From NCBI RefSeq assembly GCF_015490265.1, contig NZ_WFYD01000101.1, forward strand, positions 1 to 40,059: 40,059 bases of DNA. Reading direction: 5' to 3'. This document shows, piece after piece, positions 1 to 7,946 of this stretch (position 1 is its first letter; every line of letters starts with the position of its first letter). Under the pieces are notes generated by a model. It saw only the letters and a program-made list of their open reading frames with translations. It was not told the origin of the DNA and did no database searches. The position numbers and the translations under genes were made by a program. The stretch is from Sulfurivirga sp. (GTDB taxonomy: Bacteria; Pseudomonadota; Gammaproteobacteria; Thiomicrospirales; Thiomicrospiraceae).

Positions 1-1
1 G

Positions 2-37
2 CCCCCTCCGCCGCCGCCACCGGGCTACGGTCGCTGA
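2..37 (+). CDS. C-terminal tail of a truncated upstream CDS ending PPPPPPPGYGR*
   Basis: Frame 2 is open from the window edge to a TGA at 35-37, followed directly by a strong terminator. Confidence 0.35.
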   Translation, partial: PPPPPPPGYGR

Positions 38-56
38 GCGGCATCCATTTGAAAGC

Positions 57-87
57 GAAAAGCCCCGGCTGTCAGCCGGGGCTTTTT
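57..87. terminator. Rho-independent terminator, probably bidirectional
   Basis: AAAAGCCCCGGCT-GTC-AGCCGGGGCTTTTT, 10-bp perfect stem with A/T tracts on both sides. Confidence 0.85.
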
Positions 88-109
88 CATGTCTGGCATC
101 TTTGGGTGC

Positions 110-457
110 TCAGTGGGTGCGGGTCAGATGTTCCACGACGGTTACATAATCCTGTGGTGGTTGCTTGAGCTGCACGCCGATGTGATAACCGTTTTCCATG
201 GTGTCGATGCAGTGGGCGACAAAGCCCTCCAGGTCATAGTCATGGTAACGGTGGTCTTCCGGGTCTTCCAGTTCCAGATGCACGGCCAGCGGCGCCCCCG
301 GGGGCAGCGGCTTTTCGGCGAAGAAGCCGACGCCGTTGAAGCTCACGTCCGAGGTGGTGCCGAATACTTTCTCTTGCGAAGGAACCTCGGCCAGAATGGA
401 GTGGTTGACCGGGATGCGCGGGGCGCTGCGGCGTTCCTGAATCTGAGTCTGTGCCAT
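110..457 (-). CDS. PilZ-domain protein (putative c-di-GMP binding)
   Basis: ORF 115 aa with RRSAPR...DVSFNGVGF matching the PilZ RxxxR and (D/N)xSxxG motifs. Confidence 0.8.
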   Translation of the reverse strand: MAQTQIQERRSAPRIPVNHSILAEVPSQEKVFGTTSDVSFNGVGFFAEKPLPPGAPLAVHLELEDPEDHRYHDYDLEGFVAHCIDTMENGYHIGVQLKQPPQDYVTVVEHLTRTH

Positions 458-558
458 GACGGTGGCCTTCTCCTGAAAAGCGAATAAACAGGTATCTGTG
501 ACTTTTGGGAAAGCCTATACAAAAAGCTGATGGGAAACAAGAGAGAAATGGAGGGAGT

Positions 559-645
559 TGGTGCGGATGGTGAGAGTCGAACTCACACGGGTTTTACCCC
601 ACAGAGACCTGAACCCTGCGCGTCTACCAGTTCCGCCACATCCGC
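559..645 (-). tRNA. tRNA-Leu (anticodon CAG), CCA encoded
   Basis: Reverse complement GCGGATGTGGCGGAACTGGTAGACGCGCAGGGTTCAGGTCTCTGTGGGGTAAAACCCGTGTGAGTTCGACTCTCACCATCCGCACCA; 7-bp acceptor, long variable arm, TTCAGGT anticodon loop, GTTCGAC T-loop. Confidence 0.92.
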
Positions 646-665
646 ACACTGGTGAGATGCCGCGT

Positions 666-693
666 ATTATACTTGCCGAATTGAGCTTGTAAA
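666..693 (-). promoter_or_regulatory. Sigma70-type promoter for tRNA-Leu
   Basis: Minus strand TTTACA - 16 bp - TATAAT just upstream of the tRNA. Confidence 0.6.
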
Positions 694-711
694 CCCCTTG
701 GGAGACAAAAA

Positions 712-1242
712 ATGGCGCTGGAAGCATATGAGGACGTGATGCCCATTGTGGCGGCTTCCGCCTGGGTGCATGAGGCGGCCACGGTCATCGGACGCTGCAC
801 GCTGGGCGATGAGGTGAGCGTGTGGCCGGGGGCGGTGCTGCGCGGAGATGTGAACACCATTGAGATCGGGGCGCGCAGCAATATTCAGGATGGCACCGTG
901 GTGCACGTGACCCACGAGAGCGAGGTGACCCGGGGCGCGGCCACCGTGGTGGGCAAGGATGTCACCGTGGGGCATCGGGCGGTGCTGCACGGCTGTACCA
1001 TCGGAGATCGCTGTCTGGTAGGCATGGGGGCCATCGTGCTGGACGGTGCCGTGGTGGAGCCGGAGGTGATGATCGGCGCCGGTGCGCTGGTGCCGCCCGG
1101 CAAGCGGCTGGAAAGCGGCTGGCTCTATGTGGGCACGCCGGCAAAGCCGGTGCGCCGTCTCACCGATGAGGAACGCGCTTTCTTTTCCTATTCCGCACGC
1201 CATTATGTGGAACTGATGCGGCGCTATCGCGACAAGAACTGA
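712..1242 (+). CDS. Gamma-class carbonic anhydrase-like / left-handed beta-helix (YrdA family) protein
   Basis: 176 aa with hexapeptide repeats: VWPGAVLRGDVNTIEIGARSNIQDGTVVHV...VGHRAVLHGCTIGDRCLVGMGA. Confidence 0.9.
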   Translation: MALEAYEDVMPIVAASAWVHEAATVIGRCTLGDEVSVWPGAVLRGDVNTIEIGARSNIQDGTVVHVTHESEVTRGAATVVGKDVTVGHRAVLHGCTIGDRCLVGMGAIVLDGAVVEPEVMIGAGALVPPGKRLESGWLYVGTPAKPVRRLTDEERAFFSYSARHYVELMRRYRDKN

Positions 1243-1257
1243 CCTGTGTTTTGCCAT

Positions 1258-1277
1258 GGGGTCTCCCCCATTTTTGC
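1258..1277 (+). repeat. Dispersed repeat copy A: GGGGTCTCCCCCATTTTTGC
   Basis: Shares its core with copies at 1363, 12527, 32604 and 39802. Confidence 0.75.
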
Positions 1278-1362
1278 GGTGCGCCGTGCCGGCTCGGCTC
1301 GGATGTGTCCTGAAAAAATCCCGATCTGGCCATGTATGAGGCAAGAGATGCCTGTTTTTGAC

Positions 1363-1380
1363 GGGGTCTCCCCTGATTTT
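1363..1380 (+). repeat. Dispersed repeat copy B (variant): GGGGTCTCCCCTGATTTT
   Basis: Same GGGGTCTCCCC core; 1367-1380 is also the left arm of an inverted repeat. Confidence 0.6.
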
Positions 1381-1431
1381 ACAGACTCCGCTTCCGCCCG
1401 CACCTTGATGGAGCAGGAAAATCAGGGGAGA
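1367..1431. repeat. 14-bp perfect inverted repeat TCTCCCCTGATTTT / AAAATCAGGGGAGA
   Basis: Arms 1367-1380 and 1418-1431, 37-nt spacer. Confidence 0.75.
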
Positions 1432-1571
1432 GGAAGGCGTTCAGGCGCAAAAGGCGCCGAAAAGTATCTTCTCTCACAGCCTCGAGGAGGTTCGGCGGTC
1501 GTGCGGTGGGAGGAGGTGAGCAAGAGTCACGTTCTGAAGATGTCAGGCAGCGGCTGCTTCTTGCTTGGGAA

Positions 1572-1596
1572 ATGAAAAGCCCGCCGAAAGGCGGGC
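1572..1596 (-). terminator. Rho-independent terminator of the minus-strand Lap-like cluster
   Basis: GCCCGCC-4 nt-GGCGGGC stem followed on the minus strand by TTTT. Confidence 0.7.
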
Positions 1597-1603
1597 GGGT
1601 GGG

Positions 1604-2464
1604 TCATTTGTCGTCCGGTTTCGGACAGCGGCCCGGGTGGGGTGTGTAGCCGTGCATCTCCTGCGGCAGGGCGGGGGAGGCCTCGGACGGCAGCTTGTCC
1701 ATGGGCACCACCTTCAGGACGATGCGGCGGTTCTGTGCGCGGCCGCTGCGGGTAGCGTTGTCGGCCACCGGCCGGCTTTCACCATACCCGATGATGAACA
1801 GGTTTTCCGCCTTGTCGCCCAGCACCCGTTCGATCTCGGCGCGCACGGCTTCGGCCCGGTTCCATGAAAGCCTGAGGTTGTCATCCCGGCAGCCGACCGC
1901 GTCGGTGTGGCCTTCCACCAGCAGGGCGGTGTTCTCGTCACGGTCCTTGAGCCGGTAGAGGGCGTCGTCCACCTGCTTCTGCTGGGCCTGTGTCAGCGTA
2001 AAGCCGGCGGTGGGGAAGGTCAGGCGCAGCACGGCGCGGCTCTGGGGCGTGCAGCCATAGCGGTTGACCTTCTGTCCGGCGGGCGTCGCCGGGCAGCGGT
2101 CATCGGCGTCGGCCACGCCGTCATGATCGCTGTCCAGCTGGCACCCGTGACTGTCCACCTTGCGCCCTTTAGGGGTGTTGGGGCACTGGTCGAGGCGGTC
2201 GTTGATGCCGTCACCGTCCTGATCGCCGACACAGCCCAGCTCGTCCACCTGATCCGGGTGGACGGAGTTGGGGCACAGGTCGATCATGTCAGGTACGCCG
2301 TCCTGATCCAGATCGGCATAGGTACGGTCCACCTTCTCCGGTGTCTGGGCCTGCCAGAAAGTGGTCTTCTGGGCAGGATTGACCGGTTCGTGGGCCTGTC
2401 CGGCCTGAGCGGTAATTCCGGCCAGCAGCAGCGGCAGGGCGGTCAGCAGGCGAGTCGCTTTCAT
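1604..2464 (-). CDS. OmpA-family protein with thrombospondin type-3 (Ca-binding) repeats
   Basis: Signal peptide; DLDQDGVPDMIDLCPNS, DQDGDGINDRLDQCPNTP, DSDHDGVADADDRCPATP repeats; OmpA C-terminal motif EGHTDAVG...NLRLSWNRAEAV. Confidence 0.9.
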   Translation of the reverse strand: MKATRLLTALPLLLAGITAQAGQAHEPVNPAQKTTFWQAQTPEKVDRTYADLDQDGVPDMIDLCPNSVHPDQVDELGCVGDQDGDGINDRLDQCPNTPKGRKVDSHGCQLDSDHDGVADADDRCPATPAGQKVNRYGCTPQSRAVLRLTFPTAGFTLTQAQQKQVDDALYRLKDRDENTALLVEGHTDAVGCRDDNLRLSWNRAEAVRAEIERVLGDKAENLFIIGYGESRPVADNATRSGRAQNRRIVLKVVPMDKLPSEASPALPQEMHGYTPHPGRCPKPDDK

Positions 2465-2475
2465 GTCCGCCTCCC

Positions 2476-3822
2476 TTACTGTTCGTGGTATTCACGTTCA
2501 TTGCGGGCCAGATCGAGCTTGACGCCCAGATCTTCCAGCAGACGACCCAGACCTTCCAGCACGCGGTAGCGGGCTGTGAGCAGGTCGTACCGGGCGTTGG
2601 TCATCTCCACCAGCGCGCGGTTGTATTCGCTTTCGGTGTTGAGCACATCCAGCAGGGAACGACGTCCGAGGGAGAATTGCTTGCGATAGCCAAGCAGTGT
2701 GCGACGGGTCAGGGTGATGTGCTTTTCCAGATAGCTCATCTGGTTCTCGGCCATGTTCATGGCGTTCCATGAAAAACGCAGGCTCTCCATGACTTCCCGC
2801 CGGGCGCTGTTGCGGATTTCAGTGGCCTGCTGGTAGAGGGCGGCGGTGCTGTCCACCTGTGCCTTGTCTCCGCCACCGTTGTAGAGGTTGTAGCGCAGGC
2901 GCAGCATGGCCTGCAGGTTTTCGTTGCTGCCCTTGATGCCGTTGATATCCTCGTTCCAGCTGCGGGACAGTTCGGCGTCCACCCGCGGGTAGTAGGCGGA
3001 TTTGCGGGTCAGATACTGGGCCTTGGCCTCGGCCACGTCGGCATAGGCTGCCCGCAGCGTGGGGTGCTCCAGCAGGGCGATGGACATGGCCGTTTCCAGA
3101 TCGGGCGGCAGGTCATGGAGGTCGAATTCGGGCAGGACCATCTGGTTGGGCGCTTCATGGCCCACCATGCGATGGTAGCGGGCGCGGGCGTCAGCCAGCT
3201 TGGACTGCTGGGCCACCAGATTGGACTCCGCCAGCGCCAGACGCGCCTTGGCCTGGTCCAGCTCCACTTCATCGCTCAGTCCGCTGTCGAAGCGCAGCTG
3301 GATCTGCTGCAGGATCTGGCGGTGGGTCTGGATGTTCTGCCTGGCGATCTTGACCAGTTCCTGATAGCGCATGACTTCCAGCCAGGCGCGCACGGTATCC
3401 AGCGCCACTTTCTGGGCGGCGGCTTCCACTTGCAGGGCCTGAGCGTCCCGGCGGGCCTTGAGGCGCTCCACATTGTGGGTGTCGAACCAGCCGTGGAACA
3501 GGTTCTGTGTCAGGCGCAGAGAGAGTTCCCGCCGGGTGAGGCCGTCGCCCATGGTGTCGGCTATGCTGTTCTTGACCTCCTCATAGCCAATGCCAGCGTT
3601 GAGATCCACCTTGGGATAGAAACCAGCCTCACCCTGTCGCACGTCGAAGCGATAGCTTCGCCACAGGGCAATCTCCTTGCGCACCTCGGGGTTAGTGTAG
3701 ACCACATTCTGCACCACGTCCTTGAGCGTCTGCGCCTGGGCGGAGAGGGTGACGCACAGGCCCAGTACAAGGCATGCGCCAAGTCTGAAAAGGGGATTTC
3801 GCACGCTGTTTTTCATGTTCAC
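2476..3822 (-). CDS. TolC-family outer membrane channel of type I secretion (LapE-like)
   Basis: 448 aa; signal peptide and two coiled-coil OEP repeats (YTNPEVRKEIALWRSYRFDVRQGEAGFYPKVDLNAGIGYE...); start overlaps the upstream stop. Confidence 0.88.
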   Translation of the reverse strand: MNMKNSVRNPLFRLGACLVLGLCVTLSAQAQTLKDVVQNVVYTNPEVRKEIALWRSYRFDVRQGEAGFYPKVDLNAGIGYEEVKNSIADTMGDGLTRRELSLRLTQNLFHGWFDTHNVERLKARRDAQALQVEAAAQKVALDTVRAWLEVMRYQELVKIARQNIQTHRQILQQIQLRFDSGLSDEVELDQAKARLALAESNLVAQQSKLADARARYHRMVGHEAPNQMVLPEFDLHDLPPDLETAMSIALLEHPTLRAAYADVAEAKAQYLTRKSAYYPRVDAELSRSWNEDINGIKGSNENLQAMLRLRYNLYNGGGDKAQVDSTAALYQQATEIRNSARREVMESLRFSWNAMNMAENQMSYLEKHITLTRRTLLGYRKQFSLGRRSLLDVLNTESEYNRALVEMTNARYDLLTARYRVLEGLGRLLEDLGVKLDLARNEREYHEQ

Positions 3823-4406
3823 CTTTCCCTGAGTTTGAGAATGAGGCTGGTTCTGTCTCGAACCCCAAATTTGTCGTATATATGCTTCAAATGCGTTTTG
3901 ACGGTATTCTCGCTGATGTGCAGCCGGTTTGCAATTTCCCGGTTGGTGGCGCCGGTGGCCAGTTCGGTCACGATGGCGCGCTCCCGCTCGGTCAGGGTCT
4001 CGGGCAGGTGGTCAGCCACACCCTTGCCGGCGCTGCGGGTGAGCGCCCGCAGGGTCTCCATGTTGAGCCAGACCTGACCGCGCCGAAGGGCGGTCAGCGC
4101 TGCCATGATCCGCTCCGGATGAGCCAGGGCGTGCAGGTAGCCGGCGGCACCGGCCTGCACGGCGGAAAGTGCCTGCACGGCATCAGGCCGGCGGCTGATG
4201 ACCAGCACCGGCTGCACGCTGTGGGACAGCGTTTGCATGGCCGAAGCGGGCAGATCCGTACCCGGTGGTATTTCAAGGATCTGCACCTGTGCACGGGCGC
4301 AGTCATCCAGCAGTGCGTCGCCCAGGATATTGCGCCAGTAGCGCGCCACTGCTTCGCTGAGGAAGTTGGCGCATGCCATGGGCGTATCAACCTTCTCTGA
4401 GTGCAT
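3819..4406 (-). CDS. LuxR/NarL-type HTH regulator with degenerate receiver-like N-terminus
   Basis: C-terminus LTERERAIVTELATGATNREIANRLHISENTVKTHLKHIYDKFGVRDRTSLI is a LuxR HTH; N-terminus lacks clear phosphoacceptor motifs. Confidence 0.85.
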   Translation of the reverse strand: MHSEKVDTPMACANFLSEAVARYWRNILGDALLDDCARAQVQILEIPPGTDLPASAMQTLSHSVQPVLVISRRPDAVQALSAVQAGAAGYLHALAHPERIMAALTALRRGQVWLNMETLRALTRSAGKGVADHLPETLTERERAIVTELATGATNREIANRLHISENTVKTHLKHIYDKFGVRDRTSLILKLRER

Positions 4407-5772
4407 TGGCCTTCGCCTTGATGATGGGTTTGAGCAGATAGTGCAGTACCGTCTGCCGACCTGTAATGATGTCCACGGTGGCAGTCATGCCCGGCAGCAG
4501 GGGCAGGGGATGTTCCTTTGAGCCCAGGTAGCTGCGGTTGGTGCGGATGCGCACCAGGTAGAAGCTGTGCCCCTCGTCGTCGGTGATGGTGTCGGCGCTG
4601 ATGTTGTCCACCACGCCTTCGAGGCTGCCATAGATGGAGAAGTCATAGGCGGAGAACTTGACCCTTGCCTTCTGGCCTACGCGCAGGAAACCCACATCCT
4701 TGGGCGAGATGCGCGCCTCAACGATGAGTGCGTCGTCTTCGGGCACGATCTCCACCACCGGATCACCCGGCTTGATGACGCCGCCGACGGTGGTGACCAG
4801 CACCCGCTTGACGATGCCGCGTACGGGGCTGCGCAGCTCGGTGCGCTGCACCCGATCCCTGAGGGCCGCCTGGGTCTGCTCCAGCGCCGCCAGTTTGGCC
4901 AGCGCTTCGGTGAGCTTTTCATGGGCCTCGTTGCGGAAGGCCTGCTCCTTGGCCTTGAGCTTTTCCTTCGCCTCGGCCACTTCCGCCTGCAGGCGCGGAA
5001 TGTCGTTCTTGAGGCTTTCTATCTTGGCGCGCATCTGGCTGGCCTCGCGGCGCAGCTTGAGCAGGTCCACCTCCGAGGCGTAGCCACGGCGCACCAGCGG
5101 CTCGTTGATGCGCAGCTCCTTCTGGATGAGGCGGTAGCTGGCCTGCAGTTCCCGCAGCTGGTCACGGGCGTCCTTCAGTTCCAGCTCTTTCTGGCGGATC
5201 TGCGACTGGAGGATCTGTTTTTCCGTCTCCAGCTGTTCCTTGTGCTTGCGATAGAGGGTGATCTCATTGCGGTAGATGGCTTCCAGCGCAGGGTCGTTCT
5301 TCGGAATGGTCAGTTCGAGCGGTTTGCCGCTGGCTTCCGCCTCCAGACGGGCGATCTGGGCGCGCAGGGCCTCCTGCTTGACCCGGTTTTCACCGAAGGT
5401 GCTGGCGAACTGGGTGGCGTCCAGCCGCAGCAGCACCTGGCCCTTCTCCACCGTGTCGCCCGCCTTGACCAGAATCTCGCGCACGATGCCGCCCTCCAGG
5501 CTCTGCACGACCTGCAGCTTGGAGGAGGGGATCACCTTGCCCTCGCCGCGCACCAGCACGTCCAGTTCAGCCCAGTTGGCCCACAGCAGGAAGGTGGTCA
5601 CCAGCCCGAACAGAAGCCATACCAGCAGGTGACTGCGCTCGGTGGGCTTCTCCAGCGTAGCGCGCGCAAGACTGTCCATGAAGTCCAGATCTTCCGGTCG
5701 GGGTGTCGGCATGCCGGCTTCGGGCGTCTGTCCATTCTGCTGGCGCGTGTCCTTCTCTTTCGGCGTGTTCAT
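4387..5772 (-). CDS. HlyD-family type I secretion periplasmic adaptor (LapC-like)
   Basis: Starts MNTPKEKDTRQQ at 5772 (the listed ORF runs further upstream inside the ABC gene); one TM, long coiled coil, HlyD C-terminus GMTATVDIITGRQTVLHYLLKPI; ATGA overlap with the upstream gene. Confidence 0.9.
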   Translation of the reverse strand: MNTPKEKDTRQQNGQTPEAGMPTPRPEDLDFMDSLARATLEKPTERSHLLVWLLFGLVTTFLLWANWAELDVLVRGEGKVIPSSKLQVVQSLEGGIVREILVKAGDTVEKGQVLLRLDATQFASTFGENRVKQEALRAQIARLEAEASGKPLELTIPKNDPALEAIYRNEITLYRKHKEQLETEKQILQSQIRQKELELKDARDQLRELQASYRLIQKELRINEPLVRRGYASEVDLLKLRREASQMRAKIESLKNDIPRLQAEVAEAKEKLKAKEQAFRNEAHEKLTEALAKLAALEQTQAALRDRVQRTELRSPVRGIVKRVLVTTVGGVIKPGDPVVEIVPEDDALIVEARISPKDVGFLRVGQKARVKFSAYDFSIYGSLEGVVDNISADTITDDEGHSFYLVRIRTNRSYLGSKEHPLPLLPGMTATVDIITGRQTVLHYLLKPIIKAKANALREG

Positions 5773-7946
5773 GCGTCCTTGCTCCGGCTCTGGGCTTTGA
5801 GCGTTTCCAGCACGATCTCCTTGGCGCCGTCGGCCACCACGCGGCCGCCATCCATGACGATCAGGCGGTCCACCAGCGTCAGCAGCGACATCTTGTGGGT
5901 GACCACGATGGTGGTGCGTCCCTTGAGACGGGGCTTGAGCCGCTGCAGGAAGGCCTGTTCGGTGCGGGCGTCCATGGCGTTGGTGGGCTCGTCCAGCAGG
6001 TAGATGGGCGTGTCCAGCAGCAGGGCGCGCGCCACGGCAATGCTCTGTTTCTGCCCGCCGGACAGGGAGGCGCCGCCCTCGCTGATGTCCAGCGCATAGC
6101 CGGACGGGTGCTGACGGATGAAGTCGTCCACGCCGGCGATGCGCGCGGCTTCCAGCACATGCGCGTCCTCGATGTAGGGCGCGCGGCAGGTGATGTTGTC
6201 CCACACGCTGCCTTTGAACAGCTGGATGTCCTGCGGCACGTAGCTGATGTGGCGGCGCAGCGCGGCCGGGTCGATCTGCTGGAGGTCGATGTCGTCGATG
6301 CGGATCATGCCGTCATCCGGTGGGTAGAGGCCGAGGATGAGTTTCTCGATGGTGCTCTTGCCCGAGCCGATGCGGCCGATGATGCCCACATGCTCACCCG
6401 GCTCGATGACGAAGCTCACCTCACGCAGCGCCGGCTTGCTGTCGCCGGGATAGGTGAAGCTGACCCGCTCGAATTCGATCTTGCCCTTGACGGTGGCCGG
6501 CTGGATGAAGCGTTTGCCCTTGGGGCGCTCCACCGGTTTCCGCATCAGATCGTTGAGCTGATCCAGCGCGGTGCGGGTCTGCAGGTAGCTGGTGACCAGG
6601 TTGGCGAACTGCCCCATGGGGGCGATGGCTCGCTGGCTGAGCATGACGCTGGCGATGAGCGCGCCCATGGACATCTGGTTGTCCTTGATCAGATAGACGC
6701 CTGCCAGCACCACCAGTACGGTGGTGATCTGCTGCATCAGGCCGGTGAAGCGACCGATGTTGCTCTGCATCAGCCGGGCGCGCAGGCTGGTCTGGGCGAT
6801 CTGCCCCACCGCCTGTTCCCATTTCCACTGGCTGTGGGCTTCAAGCCCCAGCGCCTTGATGGTCTCGAGCGAATTGAGCGCTTCGATCAGCACGGCATTT
6901 TTCTGGGCCGAGGCTTCATAGGTGGCCTCCACCGCCCGCTGGATGGGGCGGCGTATCAGCAGGCTGTAGAGCAGAATGACGAGAATGACGATCAGCGGAA
7001 TCAGTGCGATTGGCCCGCCGATGATGAAGATGACGGTGAGAAACAGCGCCACGAAGGGCAGGTCCACCAGCGTGGCGATGGTGCCGGAGGTGAAGAAGCC
7101 GCGGATGGTGTCGAATTCGCGCAGGTGGTTGGCGAACACGCCCACACGGTCCGGACGGGCCGCCATGGTCAGCCCCAGCGTCTGCTCGAACAGCCGCGCG
7201 GACATGATCACGTCTGCCTTCTTGCCGGCCACCTCAAGGAAATAGTTGCGCAGGTATTTCAGCCCGTAGTCGAACAGGTACATGACCGTGACCCCGATGG
7301 CCAGCGTCCACAGGGACTCGACCGCATTGTTGGGCACGATGCGGTCGTAGACATTCATGATGAACAGCGGGTTGGCCAGCACGAACAGGTTAATGACGAT
7401 ACTGGCGACGATCACGTCCCGGTAGATGCGGCGGTTGCGCCACAGGGTGCTCCAGAACCAGTGGCCTTCGCCGGTGACCAGCTCCGGCTTGTGGGTGGCG
7501 CCGGCCACCTGCTCGGTGAACAGGATGACGTAGCCGGCATAGTCCCTTTCCAGCTCGTCCAGTGGCAGATGACGGCGTCCTTCCGGCAGTTCGGGCAGGA
7601 TGACCTCCGCCTCGCCTGCATCATGGTCAATGGCGGTCAGCACCAGCGCATCACCGTTGTTCATCACCAGAATGGCCGGCAGCAGGCGCGGGTTGAGTTC
7701 TCGCAGCGTGCGGCGGCGCACCGCGGCGTGCAGACCAGCCCGGTCGGCGGCGCGCACCAGCAGGTCCGGCGTCAGCGGTTTGTCGTCCAGCGGCAGTCCG
7801 GCAGTAAGCGCCTCCGCCGTCATGGGGCGGCGGTAGAGGCGGGTGATGACCACCAGCGCTCCCAGCAGCGGGTCATGCCGGGCCTGCAGGTCCGCCAGCG
7901 GGTCACCGGTGGGGCTTGGGGCGGCGTCAGCGTTCATGTCGTGCAA
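5769..7946 (-). CDS. Type I secretion permease/ATPase (LapB-like) with C39-like N-terminal domain
   Basis: Walker A GRIGSGKST, signature LSGGQKQSIAVARALL, Walker B IYLLDEPTNAMD, six-TM ABC domain; N-terminal peptidase-like domain without a catalytic Cys. Confidence 0.92.
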   Translation of the reverse strand: MHDMNADAAPSPTGDPLADLQARHDPLLGALVVITRLYRRPMTAEALTAGLPLDDKPLTPDLLVRAADRAGLHAAVRRRTLRELNPRLLPAILVMNNGDALVLTAIDHDAGEAEVILPELPEGRRHLPLDELERDYAGYVILFTEQVAGATHKPELVTGEGHWFWSTLWRNRRIYRDVIVASIVINLFVLANPLFIMNVYDRIVPNNAVESLWTLAIGVTVMYLFDYGLKYLRNYFLEVAGKKADVIMSARLFEQTLGLTMAARPDRVGVFANHLREFDTIRGFFTSGTIATLVDLPFVALFLTVIFIIGGPIALIPLIVILVILLYSLLIRRPIQRAVEATYEASAQKNAVLIEALNSLETIKALGLEAHSQWKWEQAVGQIAQTSLRARLMQSNIGRFTGLMQQITTVLVVLAGVYLIKDNQMSMGALIASVMLSQRAIAPMGQFANLVTSYLQTRTALDQLNDLMRKPVERPKGKRFIQPATVKGKIEFERVSFTYPGDSKPALREVSFVIEPGEHVGIIGRIGSGKSTIEKLILGLYPPDDGMIRIDDIDLQQIDPAALRRHISYVPQDIQLFKGSVWDNITCRAPYIEDAHVLEAARIAGVDDFIRQHPSGYALDISEGGASLSGGQKQSIAVARALLLDTPIYLLDEPTNAMDARTEQAFLQRLKPRLKGRTTIVVTHKMSLLTLVDRLIVMDGGRVVADGAKEIVLETLKAQSRSKDA

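Noticed and set aside
559-645. tRNA-Leu as a mobile-element integration site
   Set aside because: No integrase, direct repeat of the tRNA 3' end, or composition shift seen nearby.
1246-1575. 109-aa ORF in the intergenic region after gamma-CA
   Set aside because: Contains two repeat copies and an inverted repeat; composition not protein-like; treated as noncoding.
4387-6204. 605-aa version of the HlyD-type adaptor
   Set aside because: The N-terminal ~144 residues are out-of-frame translation of the ABC gene; the real start is MNTPKEKD at 5772 with an ATGA overlap.
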